Position numbers and translations under genes: made by a program | Assembly: GCA_028705775.1 (NCBI GenBank) | Contig: JAQWCW010000026.1 | Coordinates: 1-39,092, forward strand | DNA length: 39,092 nucleotides | Direction: 5' to 3' | Source: Eubacteriales bacterium | GTDB lineage: Bacteria; Bacillota; Clostridia; Christensenellales; Aristaeellaceae | Shown here: positions 22,692 through 30,520 of the stretch, in pieces | How the letters are laid out: the number at the start of each line of letters is the position of its first letter | Position numbering within the stretch: position 1 is the stretch's first letter | Notes under the pieces: model-generated | The model's input: the letters and a program-made list of their open reading frames with translations, nothing else | Told to the model about the DNA's origin: nothing | The model's database searches: none

Positions 22692-24224
22692 ATGAAGATT
22701 CTTCTCGGAATTGACATCGGAACAAGCGGCACAAAGGTAATTCTGGTAAGCGAGGACGGACGCGTGTTAGCGTCAAAGGTCTGCGATTACCCTCTGTACA
22801 CCCCCAAAGAGGGCTGGGCTGAGCAGATTCCGGAGGACTGGTGGCAGGCGAGCGTAAAGGGCGTAAAGGCAGTTATGGAAAAGGCGCAGGTGAGCGCCGA
22901 CGACATCTGCGGCGTTTCCTTCTCCGGTCAGATGCACGGGCTTGTAGCGATGGACGAAACCGGAAAGGTGCTTCGCCCCTCCATTCTCTGGTGCGATCAG
23001 CGCACCACCGAGGAATGCAAGGAAACCGTTGAAGCTGCGGGCGGCGTTGACGAGCTTCTGAAAATGACGAACAACAACATGATAACCGGCTATACCGGCT
23101 CCAAGCTGCTTTGGATGCGCAAGCATGAGCCGGAGCTTTTCGCGCAGATGACCGTGTTCCAGTGCCCCAAGGATTACATCCGCTACCGTCTCACCGGCAA
23201 GCTCTGCACCGAAGTCAGCGACGCGAGCGGCACGGGGCTTTTCAATGTGCGCGAGCGTAAATGGAGCTGGGAAATCATCGACAAGCTCGGTCTCCCCCGC
23301 GCAATTTTCCCGCCTGTATTCGAGAGCAGCGACGTTGTCGGCTCTATCACCAAGGAAGCGGCGGAAATCACAGGGCTTAAAGAGGGTATGCCCGTTGTTG
23401 CCGGCGGCGGCGACGCTGTTATTCAGACGACCGGAATGGGGCTTGTCCGCCCCGGGCTTCTGGGCGTTGTTCTCGGCACGAGCGGCGTAGTTGCAATGGG
23501 GCTTGATAAATATCAGGATAACCCCGGCGGACGCCTGCAGGTGTTCTGCAATAACGCGCCCGACCTTTGGCACGCGATGGGCGTAACCCTTGCGGCGGGC
23601 GGAAGTTACCGCTGGTACCGCGACGTTTTCTGCAACGATGAGAGCGAAAAGGCGAAGGCGACAGGCGAGGATGTATACAACCTGATGACCGCCGAGGCTG
23701 CAAAAGCGCCCGTCGGAAGCGACAAGCTCATATTCCTGCCCTACATGATTGGCGAGCGCTGCCCGCACCATGATTCAAACGCGCGCGGCGTGTTCTTCGG
23801 CATGACACTCCAGCACACAAAGGCGCACATCAACCGCGCCGTTATGGAGGGAATCACCTACTCCCTCAGGCAGGTAAACGACCTTATCTGCGACATGGAT
23901 AAGGACATCAAGACTGACACCATCATCGCCTCCGGCGGCGGCGCAAAATCCGCGCTCTGGCGGCAGATTATTGCCGACATTTTCGGCTGCCCAGTTATCA
24001 CCCAGAGCGGAAGCGGCGACGGCGGAGCATACGCTGCGGCGCTCGTAGCGGGCGTGGGCGTTGGGCTTTATAAGGACATCCACGAGGCTTGCAAGAACCT
24101 CAAAGAAGAAACCCGCACCGAGCCCAACCCCGAAAGCCAGAGGATTTACGCCAAAACCTACGAGCTGTTCAAGGCACTCTATCCCGCGCTCAAGCCCGTA
24201 TTTGAAAAAGCAGCGGAAATCTGA
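22692..24224 (+). CDS. xylB: Xylulokinase (FGGY family)
   Basis: A 510-aa FGGY carbohydrate kinase, most likely phosphorylating D-xylulose to xylulose-5-phosphate. The N-terminal phosphate-binding motif is D-I-G-T-S-G-T-K (8-15). The xylulokinase-specific S-G-Q-M-H-G (78-83) and W-C-D-Q-R (near 99-103) follow, and G-G-G-D-A (about 237-241) carries the catalytic Asp. The second FGGY signature lies in the C-terminal half with A-S-G-G-G-A-K-S. I start at ATG 22692, eight bases after the plsY stop with AAGGTG upstream; an in-frame ATG at 22632 lies inside plsY. No xylA or regulator is adjacent, so pathway linkage here is only positional. A strong terminator follows. Confidence 0.92.
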   Translation: MKILLGIDIGTSGTKVILVSEDGRVLASKVCDYPLYTPKEGWAEQIPEDWWQASVKGVKAVMEKAQVSADDICGVSFSGQMHGLVAMDETGKVLRPSILWCDQRTTEECKETVEAAGGVDELLKMTNNNMITGYTGSKLLWMRKHEPELFAQMTVFQCPKDYIRYRLTGKLCTEVSDASGTGLFNVRERKWSWEIIDKLGLPRAIFPPVFESSDVVGSITKEAAEITGLKEGMPVVAGGGDAVIQTTGMGLVRPGLLGVVLGTSGVVAMGLDKYQDNPGGRLQVFCNNAPDLWHAMGVTLAAGGSYRWYRDVFCNDESEKAKATGEDVYNLMTAEAAKAPVGSDKLIFLPYMIGERCPHHDSNARGVFFGMTLQHTKAHINRAVMEGITYSLRQVNDLICDMDKDIKTDTIIASGGGAKSALWRQIIADIFGCPVITQSGSGDGGAYAAALVAGVGVGLYKDIHEACKNLKEETRTEPNPESQRIYAKTYELFKALYPALKPVFEKAAEI

Positions 24225-24260
24225 TTCCAAAGCGATAGCATAAGAATAATTCAAGATACC

Positions 24261-24300
24261 AAAGCGCGGCGTTTGAGTTAGCTCAGGCGCCGCGCTTTTA
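24261..24300 (+). terminator. Terminator after xylB
   Basis: AAAGCGCGGCG (24261-24271) and CGCCGCGCTTT (24288-24298) are perfect 11-base arms with an inner GAG/CTC pair in the loop. It starts 36 bases after the stop codon. Confidence 0.85.
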
Positions 24301-24336
24301 TGCATTTATACTGCCCATCAGCGGCGCAGCCATGAC

Positions 24337-24467
24337 GGAAGGATTGTCGTTAGGTTTCCCGCAAAATGTTTTTGAATAGCGGAAGCAAATCCTTATATAT
24401 CAAGGCTTTCCTACAATCCCTCAGGCGCTACGCGCCAGCTCCCTTTACACAAGGGAGCCTCCTTTTT
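24337..24467. repeat. Dispersed repeat A, copy 2 (intact)
   Basis: It starts GGAAGGATTGTCG, contains about 65 bases of AT-rich sequence, then CTACAATCCCTCAGG, the hairpin GGCGC-TAC-GCGCC and the hairpin GCTCCCTT-TACAC-AAGGGAGC followed by CTCCTTTTT. The first hairpin differs from copy 1 (GGCAC-TTC-GTGCC) by compensating changes, which supports a structure kept at the RNA or DNA level. The last hairpin with its T-run could also act as a terminator. Confidence 0.85.
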
Positions 24468-24468
24468 G

Positions 24469-24498
24469 GAAAACAGCCTGCTTACACAGGCTGTTTTC
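24469..24498. repeat. Perfect 12-bp hairpin
   Basis: GAAAACAGCCTG (24469-24480) and CAGGCTGTTTTC (24487-24498) are perfect inverted arms around a CTTACA loop, immediately after repeat A. It may be a terminator-like structure or part of the repeat cluster. Confidence 0.75.
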
Positions 24499-24508
24499 GC
24501 TATAATGC

Positions 24509-24523
24509 TATTGTCATTGTAAT
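24509..24523. repeat. 15-base motif shared with 30541-30555
   Basis: TATTGTCATTGTAAT occurs exactly here and again inside repeat A copy 3 at 30541-30555. This suggests a fragment of another repeat A-like copy. Confidence 0.6.
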
Positions 24524-24574
24524 CATCCGTTCTAAGTAAGAACGAGAACCGACAAACATGGCTTCCCCTACACC

Positions 24575-24700
24575 CCTGCTTGCTCAAAACGCTTCGGACG
24601 CTAGGAGACAAGCTAAATGGCGAGGGAGTTTACTTATCGGTAAATGACCGAGCCATTTTGCGTAGGCGACACCGCAGACGGAGTGTTTTCAGCGAGCAGG
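24575..24700. repeat. MITE-like repeat B, copy 2
   Basis: 126 bases with inverted ends CCTGCTTGCTCAAAAC (24575-24590) and GTTTTCAGCGAGCAGG (24685-24700). It shares CGCTAGG, GGAGTTTACT, GGTAAATGA and GACACCGC blocks in order with copy 1 at 16591. The central hairpin has the outer stem AATGGC/GCCATT instead of the GGCAG/CTGCC of copy 1, again with compensating changes. No ORF. Confidence 0.85.
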
Positions 24701-24749
24701 ACTGTTCTTACATAACCGTTTGAAGAAACATAATTTGCCGCAATACCCC

Positions 24750-24901
24750 GTAGGGGCGAACTGTGTTCGCCCGCCATTTCCGCGTTTATTTTCATATTAA
24801 TATATAATGTATGATTCAATATGCATCAGTATATCGTGTTTAATAAGAATTTAATGTGTTAATATACACAACGATATCGGGCGAACACAGTTCGCCCCTA
24901 C
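24750..24901. repeat. MITE-like repeat C with 24-bp perfect inverted ends
   Basis: A 24-base arm at 24750-24773 (starting GTAGGGGCGAACTGTG) is perfectly inverted at 24878-24901. About 104 bases of very AT-rich sequence lie between. Each arm is itself a hairpin (GGGCGAAC-TGT-GTTCGCCC). Similar GGGGCGAAC-type elements are common in Clostridia genomes. Confidence 0.85.
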
Positions 24902-24979
24902 AGTTTTCGATACATTTCATAAACAGTATTCATTCTGTTTTTGCTACAAATTATAAAAATGTAGTAATTATAATCACCC

Positions 24980-24995
24980 GTTTTCAGCGAGCAGG
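24980..24995. repeat. Solo repeat B end at a gene stop
   Basis: GTTTTCAGCGAGCAGG is an exact 16-base copy of the right end of repeat B copy 2. On the minus strand it encodes the last codons (Pro-Ala-Arg) and the TGA stop of the 540-aa exported protein. Confidence 0.75.
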
Positions 24996-26606
24996 CTCGA
25001 GCTTGGAGACGTCAAGATACACCCACTCTTTTTCCTCAAACCCTTTCGGCGCGCCGCAGGGGTTCATTTCCATGTCATACCATGCAAAATCGGAATAGGC
25101 GCTGTAAAGCGTATCGTCGGGCGCAATCACGTTAAGGCGCATGAGGTTTCCGTCCGCGTCATAGGCAGGGCAGACATAGTTTCCGTACTCGTCATATTCA
25201 AATATATTGTAATAATCAAGCGTTCCGTCCTCAAGATAATTGGCAAGAACCTGCATTCCGTCAAGCAAGAACAGCTGAGTTATGGTTTCGCTTATCCTCT
25301 CTCCGTTTTCGGAGTAGGAGTAGCTGTATTTCCTGCCGTCATCGGTAAAGCCGTAGCCGCTGAGATAGCTATTTTCACCGATGGAAAGCTTGAGCCAGCC
25401 GCTACCGTCCATATACAGCTGAAGCATCATCTTTCCATCCCTGAACGAGCCGCTTACGCCGTACCCCTTCCCGACATCAAGCGGGTACATACCCAAATAG
25501 CTATAGTATTCAACCCATTTTTCATAGTTCTCCGAAGGAACGGTAAGCGTAAAGCTGTCCTCGGCGTTTCTGTCCTCTGAATATGACCATCCGTAGGCGC
25601 CGTTTGAATAGCAAGTGTATTCGGAGTCCATCATCAGCACGCCCCAGTCGCGCAGACCGGTTATAGTCAGGCGCAAGCCGCCGCCCTCCATCGTTTCATC
25701 GGTATAGGAGGGCATTGGCGGGAGCGAGGAAATGAAACCGTCGCCCTTCATCATTTCGGCTGACGAAACGGGCTCTGCGCGCTTTTTAAGCATTGCAAGC
25801 GCGTCCTCGGGATACATTTCGGCGCTTACTCCAAAGCCGTTTTTATAGCCTTTTGGCGCGTCGCAGGCTTCCCCGTTTTGCGTCCAGCCCGCACCGTCAT
25901 AATAATAATCCTTATTACCGACCTTGACGGCGGCAGATTCAAGCTTTCCGAACAAGCCGAATTGAAAGGTTGCGTTATTGACATCGTAGGAGGAATGGCT
26001 CAGAATTCCGTCCGCGCCGTAATGAAACCAGACAAAATCCTTACCCATCACCTTCCTATATGCGGTAAGCCTTCCGTCCTGATTGAAGAAAAGCGTTTCG
26101 CCGCTTGTCAGGTCGGCGGTAAACATATACGAATCTCTGCCGCTAAAGCTTTGAATGCATATATTCTTAACCGGCTTATCGCAGTTCTCGGAAATGGAGA
26201 GATTGTTCACATCCTCTGAATGCAGCACCACGGTATACGGCTCGTTTTCCCTGCCGGCGACAGACCTGAAGAAGCCGCCCAATTCCATATCAAAGGCGTA
26301 CTGCCTCACGCCCTTCGCGTTCTTGACAAGCCAGTCCTCCAGCCCGCTTACGACAAGCGTTACCATACCGTTTTCGCCGTCCGAAAACTCAAGAGTCGGA
26401 ATCGCGGGAACGTCGAAAGGCAAGCCGCCTAAAAGCGCCTCCGCCGTCAGGGGAATCCGCAGGGTTTCCTCAGCAGCGCCGCAGGCAGGAACGGACAGCA
26501 GGAAAACAACCAGACAAATCAGTGCGGCAAAAACCGCGTGGCGTGATTTCCCTTTTCCAAAGCTCATGTTTTTATCAGTTACAGCCGCGCATTTTTCCGA
26601 GTTCAT
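24984..26606 (-). CDS. Exported protein with two related halves, unknown
   Basis: A 540-aa exported protein. A basic N-region (K18-K20, R22) leads into a hydrophobic core (about 24-38) ending V-P-A-C-G-A-A: either a weak lipobox at Cys42 or a signal-peptidase I site. The mature protein looks like a tandem duplication. Half 1 (about 69-259) opens with I-P-T-L-E-F...G-L-E-D-W and ends near C-D-A-P-K-G-Y (248-254). Half 2 (about 297-525) opens with M-P-S-Y...G-L-R-D-W and ends near C-G-A-P-K-G-F (517-523). It is rich in Tyr, Gly and Asp, and YD-type short motifs suggest beta structure. Family not recognised. GGGAGG lies seven bases before ATG 26606. It is last in an operon-like run after the metallophosphoesterase and AEC genes. 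Confidence 0.82.
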   Translation of the reverse strand: MNSEKCAAVTDKNMSFGKGKSRHAVFAALICLVVFLLSVPACGAAEETLRIPLTAEALLGGLPFDVPAIPTLEFSDGENGMVTLVVSGLEDWLVKNAKGVRQYAFDMELGGFFRSVAGRENEPYTVVLHSEDVNNLSISENCDKPVKNICIQSFSGRDSYMFTADLTSGETLFFNQDGRLTAYRKVMGKDFVWFHYGADGILSHSSYDVNNATFQFGLFGKLESAAVKVGNKDYYYDGAGWTQNGEACDAPKGYKNGFGVSAEMYPEDALAMLKKRAEPVSSAEMMKGDGFISSLPPMPSYTDETMEGGGLRLTITGLRDWGVLMMDSEYTCYSNGAYGWSYSEDRNAEDSFTLTVPSENYEKWVEYYSYLGMYPLDVGKGYGVSGSFRDGKMMLQLYMDGSGWLKLSIGENSYLSGYGFTDDGRKYSYSYSENGERISETITQLFLLDGMQVLANYLEDGTLDYYNIFEYDEYGNYVCPAYDADGNLMRLNVIAPDDTLYSAYSDFAWYDMEMNPCGAPKGFEEKEWVYLDVSKLEPAR

Positions 26607-26688
26607 CAAAAAGCCTCCCGAAAATAGTATCTGCAAGAAGCAAAGGCGCGTCGGCATACCGATAAAAAAGCCGCTGCGCGAAAGCGTT

Positions 26689-27633
26689 TTACAGGAACGC
26701 AAGCACACGCATTACATATATGAAAACGAATACGGAGAGAATCGAAAACGCCGAGGTAAACGCGACAAGCTCGCCCGCAAGCTCCCCGTCCGCGCCCATA
26801 AGCTGCGCCATCGGGAAGGACGAAACGGCAACGGGCGCGCCGAAAACTATGAGCGCGCAGGCAAGCTCGACATCCCGCATCCCGAGCAGGATGCAAAGCA
26901 GGAGAAAGATTGCGGGCATTATGACAAGCCTGCCCAGAACGGCAATCGTGAGCTGGCGCTTGTTCTCGCGCGCGGTTTTAATGGTCAGAGTGCCGCCGAG
27001 CAGAAAGAGCGCGAGCGGCGAGGCTATGCTTCCGATATTCTTCATCGAGGTCATCACAAACGCGGGCATGAGCGCTCCGACTCCCGTTTTCCAAAGCACA
27101 AAGCCAATTGCCGAGCCGATTATGAGCGGGTTTGTGATAACGCCCATTGCAATTTTCTTGAAGCTGCGTTTTCCGCCGGAAAAGGATTCCAAGGTCACTA
27201 CGGAAAACACGTTGAACATAGGAACGATTACGATTACCAAAAGGGCGGCAAGCGAGGTGTTCCTTTCGGGATACATCAGCTCTACGAGCGGTATTCCGAA
27301 AAGCGCGTAATTGCTGCGGCAGATTGCCTGTATCATCACGGACGCCTTTTTCCCGTCCTTCTCAATTTTCGGAACGATGAGAAAGCAGAGCGCGAATTCA
27401 GCCAGTATGAATATAGGAAAAATCCAGAACGCGCGGCTTCCAAGCTCAAAGCCGGAATCCGTCGTCATAATATTGTAGCAGAGCAGCACGGGCAGGAAGA
27501 TTTTGAACACAAGCTTATTGCCCGCGCCGACGAATCTATCGTCAATCAGCCCGAGGCGCTTGGCAAAATATCCGGTAGCGATAAGAATAAGCAGCGGCAG
27601 CACAATATTGGCAGAAAAAACAAGCTCAGTCAC
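26689..27633 (-). CDS. AEC-family (auxin efflux carrier-like) permease
   Basis: A 314-aa integral membrane protein of the AEC family, with about ten helices in two inverted halves split by a loop near residues 155-165. The family exports or exchanges small organic acids (malate, malonate, citrate-type) in bacteria. Family features include the G-Y-F-A-K-R-L-G-L-I start (about 21-30), N-Y-A-L-F-G-I-P (about 108-115) and the second-half S-I-A-S-P-L-A-L-F-L-L-G-G-T-L (about 205-219). The start is GTG at 27633, with GGAGG eight bases upstream. It lies 24 bases after the metallophosphoesterase stop. Substrate unknown. Confidence 0.88.
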   Translation of the reverse strand: MTELVFSANIVLPLLILIATGYFAKRLGLIDDRFVGAGNKLVFKIFLPVLLCYNIMTTDSGFELGSRAFWIFPIFILAEFALCFLIVPKIEKDGKKASVMIQAICRSNYALFGIPLVELMYPERNTSLAALLVIVIVPMFNVFSVVTLESFSGGKRSFKKIAMGVITNPLIIGSAIGFVLWKTGVGALMPAFVMTSMKNIGSIASPLALFLLGGTLTIKTARENKRQLTIAVLGRLVIMPAIFLLLCILLGMRDVELACALIVFGAPVAVSSFPMAQLMGADGELAGELVAFTSAFSILSVFVFIYVMRVLAFL

Positions 27634-27657
27634 CGCGCGAGCCTCCAGTCACATAGA

Positions 27658-28350
27658 TTAGTTCTTTGGCGTGAGAGTAAGAAGCAGGATTTCGCAGGGC
27701 GCTCCGAAACGCGGAATCGGATGCTCGGAGTTCGTCATTCCCCTGCTGACAAGCAGGCGGTTGTCAAAATAAAAGCCGCTCGTCAATTTCGGAAATATGC
27801 CCTGCCCCGGCGAGTAAAGCCCCTGCCCGAAAATGGCAATCTGCCCTCCGTGCGCGTGACCGGACACGGTAAGGTCAATATCAAAGCGCTTTACATACGG
27901 CTCGAAAAGCTCGGGCTTGTGGCACATCAGAAGCGAAAAAGCAGGCTCCGCCGCCATTTTGCGCATCAGCCACGCGGGCGGCTCTTTAGCGCTGCCGCCT
28001 ATCACGATTTCGCCAAAGCGGGTATAAGAGTCAAGCAAAAGCTCCGCCTTTGCGGAGCGCGCCGCGAGCAGGAACTCGTTCCTCCAGCCGGAGCGCCATT
28101 CATGGTTGCCCAAGGAAAAGAAGGTCGGCTTTATCTCCGATACCTCGCGGAGCAGCGCTACCGCATGGCTGATTTCGTGCCTGTGGCGGTTCAGCAAATC
28201 GCCCGGAACAAGCACTGCGTCCGCCTCCCTGATATAAGGAAGCACATCGTCAAACGGCGCGTTATGCAAATCGGAAAGAATTGCAAATACCGTGCTTCGC
28301 GTAAGCTTCTGGCTCGAAATGGAATAGCGCGTTACTTTTCTGCGATTCAT
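27658..28350 (-). CDS. Metallophosphoesterase (YkuE-like)
   Basis: A 230-aa calcineurin-like phosphoesterase with the complete dinuclear-metal motif set: S-D-L-H-N (26-30), G-D-L-L-N (50-54), G-N-H-E (81-84), a C-H-K-P block (about 143-146) and G-H-A-H-G-G-Q (164-170). The family hydrolyses phosphomono- or diesters; YkuE-type members are linked to envelope lipids, but the substrate here is unknown. No membrane helix or signal peptide is present if the start is ATG 28350 (AAAGGA upstream), so it may be cytoplasmic, unlike many YkuE relatives that carry an N-terminal helix. It is first in a minus-strand run with the AEC and exported-protein genes. Confidence 0.88.
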   Translation of the reverse strand: MNRRKVTRYSISSQKLTRSTVFAILSDLHNAPFDDVLPYIREADAVLVPGDLLNRHRHEISHAVALLREVSEIKPTFFSLGNHEWRSGWRNEFLLAARSAKAELLLDSYTRFGEIVIGGSAKEPPAWLMRKMAAEPAFSLLMCHKPELFEPYVKRFDIDLTVSGHAHGGQIAIFGQGLYSPGQGIFPKLTSGFYFDNRLLVSRGMTNSEHPIPRFGAPCEILLLTLTPKN

Positions 28351-28388
28351 TCTGCGTCCTTTCAGGGATGGGAATAGTCTGTTTCTGT

Positions 28389-28417
28389 ATTGTAGCAACT
28401 AAATGTGAAAAATGCAA
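28389..28417 (-). promoter_or_regulatory. Promoter of metallophosphoesterase-AEC run
   Basis: On the minus strand TTGCAT (28417-28412) and TACAAT (28394-28389) are 17 bases apart. GTTTCTGTAT occurs on both sides (28381-28390 and 28425-28434), the second continuing into the palindrome CTGTATACAG (28429-28438). These may be repressor half-sites. Confidence 0.65.
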
Positions 28418-28538
28418 CCGCGCGGTTTCTGTATACAGCAAATGCACTATTCATGCGTGAATAATGCCAATCCGTCCATTATGCCAATGCAAGTACAATC
28501 GAAATGCAATTTTCATTAATATTTCTTGCAATTTTCTC

Positions 28539-28567
28539 TTGCATTCAGGCTTTGACTGTGCTATTAT
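28539..28567 (+). promoter_or_regulatory. Promoter of glnK-amt
   Basis: TTGCAT (28539-28544) and TATTAT (28562-28567) are 17 bases apart. The leader to the glnK start would be about 125 bases. Confidence 0.65.
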
Positions 28568-28580
28568 TCCGTCATCGACC

Positions 28581-28642
28581 GAAAGCAAAGGCGCTTCGCT
28601 CCGAAGGAATGGCAACGTTCCGACGGATGCGGGGCGCCTTCT
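28581..28642 (+). promoter_or_regulatory. Potential structured 5' leader of glnK-amt
   Basis: AAGGCGC (about 28587-28593) pairs perfectly with GCGCCTT (about 28634-28640). Inside, TCCG/CGGA and GGAA/TTCC form nested stems separated by an AA/GA internal loop, closed by the 8-base loop TGGCAACG. The nested stems with purine-rich internal loops look like a folded leader RNA rather than a terminator, as no T-run follows. I do not match it to a known riboswitch class. Confidence 0.45.
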
Positions 28643-28699
28643 TCGTCGTTATGGCGGACTGCATTATAGCGCCGCTGATACAGGAAAGGAGCAGAACGG

Positions 28700-29035
28700 A
28701 TGAAGAAGCTGGAGATAATCTTAAAGCCCGAAAAGCTGGAGGAATTGAAGGACGCGCTTTCCGACATGGTCGGCGGCATGACCATAACCTCCGTAATGGG
28801 CTTCGGCGCGCAGCGCGGCGCGAAGGAGTATTACCGCGGAGTTGAGGTAACCGTAAGGTTCCTGCCCAAGTACAAGGTTGAAATCGTCGTTGACAACACC
28901 AAGGTGGAAGGAATCGTTGCAAAGGCAAGAGCGGTTCTGAACACAGGACATACCGGCGACGGCAAAATCTTCGTTTATGAAGTAACAGACGCTGTGCGCG
29001 TGCGCACGGGCGAGAGCGGGGAGAGTGCAATCTGA
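28700..29035 (+). CDS. glnK: P-II nitrogen regulatory protein (GlnK/GlnB family)
   Basis: A 111-aa trimeric P-II signal protein that senses 2-oxoglutarate and ATP/ADP and gates the ammonium channel encoded next to it. The 2-oxoglutarate Gln (Q38 in G-F-G-A-Q-R-G), the T-loop (37-55), the B-loop T-G-H-T-G-D-G-K-I-F-V and the C-loop R-V-R-T-G-E are present. At the position equal to Tyr51 of E. coli GlnB there is Val50 (Y45-R-G-V-E-V), so classical uridylylation is unlikely; this is common in Firmicutes. AAAGGAG precedes the ATG. Its stop overlaps the amt start by one base, indicating translational coupling. Confidence 0.94.
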   Translation: MKKLEIILKPEKLEELKDALSDMVGGMTITSVMGFGAQRGAKEYYRGVEVTVRFLPKYKVEIVVDNTKVEGIVAKARAVLNTGHTGDGKIFVYEVTDAVRVRTGESGESAI

Positions 29036-30408
29036 TGAAACTGAAAAGAAGAAGGAAATGGGTATCATTGGGAGTCATGGCGCTGACGCTCTGCTTCTGC
29101 GGCGCCTGCGCGGCTGAGGAAGTAACCTCCGCAGCGCCCGACATCGTAAAGGCAATGAACGTAATGTGGACGCTTATAGCGGCAATGCTGGTTTTCTTCA
29201 TGCAGGCAGGATTTGCAATGGTAGAAACCGGCTTCACCCGCGCAAAGAACGCAACGAACATTATCATGAAGAACCTTATGGACTTCGCAATCGGCTCTGT
29301 CGCGTTCTACCTCATCGGCTTCGGCTTTATGTTCGGCAAGGACGCGGGCGGGTTCATCGGTTTCAGCTCGTTTATCAATCCCGCGACCGACGCTCACGCC
29401 CTCGGCGTAGCTGAGGACTGGGGACTCAATTTCGGCACGCTGATGTTCTTCCAGACGGTGTTCTGCGCTACCGCCGCCACAATCGTTTCCGGCGCCATGG
29501 CAGAGCGCACCAAGTTCAGCGCATACTGCATTTACAGCCTTGTTATCTCCCTTATCATCTACCCTGTCATCGGTCACTGGATTTGGGGCGGCGGCTGGCT
29601 CAGCCAGATGGGCTTCCATGACTTTGCCGGCTCGACCGTTGTTCACTCCGTCGGCGGCTGGTGCGCGCTTATCGGCGCTTCAATCCTCGGCCCGCGCATT
29701 GGCAAGTATGACGCAAACGGCAAGCCAAGGGCAATCCCCGGTCACTCCATCACTCTCGGCGCTCTGGGCGTATTCATCCTCTGGTTCGGCTGGTTCGGTT
29801 TCAACCCCGGCTCTACCGTTTCCGCTTTCGGCAATATCGGTCATATAGCCCTTACGACGAACATGGCTGCCGCTGCCGCCTGCGTTGTGACAATGTGCTT
29901 CACATGGATTCGCTATCATAAGCCCGACGTATCAATGACCCTGAACGCGGCGCTTGCCGGACTTGTAGCGATTACCGCCCCCTGCGACGTTGTTTCGCCC
30001 CTCGGCGCGCTTGTAATAGGCGTTATCGCCGGAATCATGGTTGTAGTAATCGTTGAGTTCGTCGATAAGAAGCTCAAGGTTGACGACCCTGTCGGCGCTG
30101 TCGCCGTTCACCTCGGTCACGGCATCATCGGCACTCTCTGCGTAGGACTCTTTGCAACTCCTGAGCTTGCCGAAAGCGTCGGAATCGGCGCGGGTCTGTT
30201 CTACGGCGGCGGCTTCAAGCAGCTCGGCGTACAGGCTCTCGGCATTCTCTCTACAGCCGCTTGGGTTGTTCCGCTGGCAATCATCATGTTCACCGTAATC
30301 AAAAAGACCATCGGGCTTCGCGTAACCCGCGAGGAAGAAACCGCCGGTCTGGATATCTACGAGCATGGCGCGGAAGCCTATCCGGACTTCGTAGAAAAGA
30401 GCGTTTGA
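29035..30408 (+). CDS. amt: Ammonium transporter Amt
   Basis: A 457-aa ammonium channel of the Amt/Rh family. A cleavable-looking N-terminal signal (basic start, core about 10-25) precedes a region with about eleven helices. Seen are the periplasmic substrate-recruitment region M-V-E-T-G-F-T-R-A-K-N (about 62-72), the twin-His pair in F-H-D-F-A-G-S-T-V-V-H (second His about 203) and V-H-L-G-H-G-I-I-G-T (about 359-368), and W-F-G-W-F-G-F-N-P-G. The cytoplasmic C-terminus (about 420-457) is of the length that interacts with GlnK. It is co-transcribed with glnK and ends in a strong terminator. The trimeric channel sits in the cytoplasmic membrane. Confidence 0.96.
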   Translation: MKLKRRRKWVSLGVMALTLCFCGACAAEEVTSAAPDIVKAMNVMWTLIAAMLVFFMQAGFAMVETGFTRAKNATNIIMKNLMDFAIGSVAFYLIGFGFMFGKDAGGFIGFSSFINPATDAHALGVAEDWGLNFGTLMFFQTVFCATAATIVSGAMAERTKFSAYCIYSLVISLIIYPVIGHWIWGGGWLSQMGFHDFAGSTVVHSVGGWCALIGASILGPRIGKYDANGKPRAIPGHSITLGALGVFILWFGWFGFNPGSTVSAFGNIGHIALTTNMAAAAACVVTMCFTWIRYHKPDVSMTLNAALAGLVAITAPCDVVSPLGALVIGVIAGIMVVVIVEFVDKKLKVDDPVGAVAVHLGHGIIGTLCVGLFATPELAESVGIGAGLFYGGGFKQLGVQALGILSTAAWVVPLAIIMFTVIKKTIGLRVTREEETAGLDIYEHGAEAYPDFVEKSV

Positions 30409-30442
30409 CATACCGCATACCTTATAAAAACAACAGCAAGGC

Positions 30443-30482
30443 AGGAGGGACGCCGCAAAAGCAGCGTCCCTCCTTGTTTCTT
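30443..30482 (+). terminator. Terminator after amt
   Basis: AGGAGGGACGC and GCGTCCCTCCT are perfect 11-base arms (30443-30453 and 30464-30474) followed by TGTTTCTT. It starts 35 bases after the amt stop. Confidence 0.85.
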
Positions 30483-30520
30483 ATAAATGCTTGTGTTATG
30501 AAGTACGGAGAAGCGATGAA

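Noticed and set aside
22773-23771. 332-codon open frame on the minus strand
   Set aside because: Antisense shadow of xylB with no start signal.
26155-28377. 740-codon open frame on the plus strand
   Set aside because: It is antisense to the AEC and metallophosphoesterase genes, has no ribosome binding site and a basic, low-complexity product. It results from GC-rich codon bias on the opposite strand.
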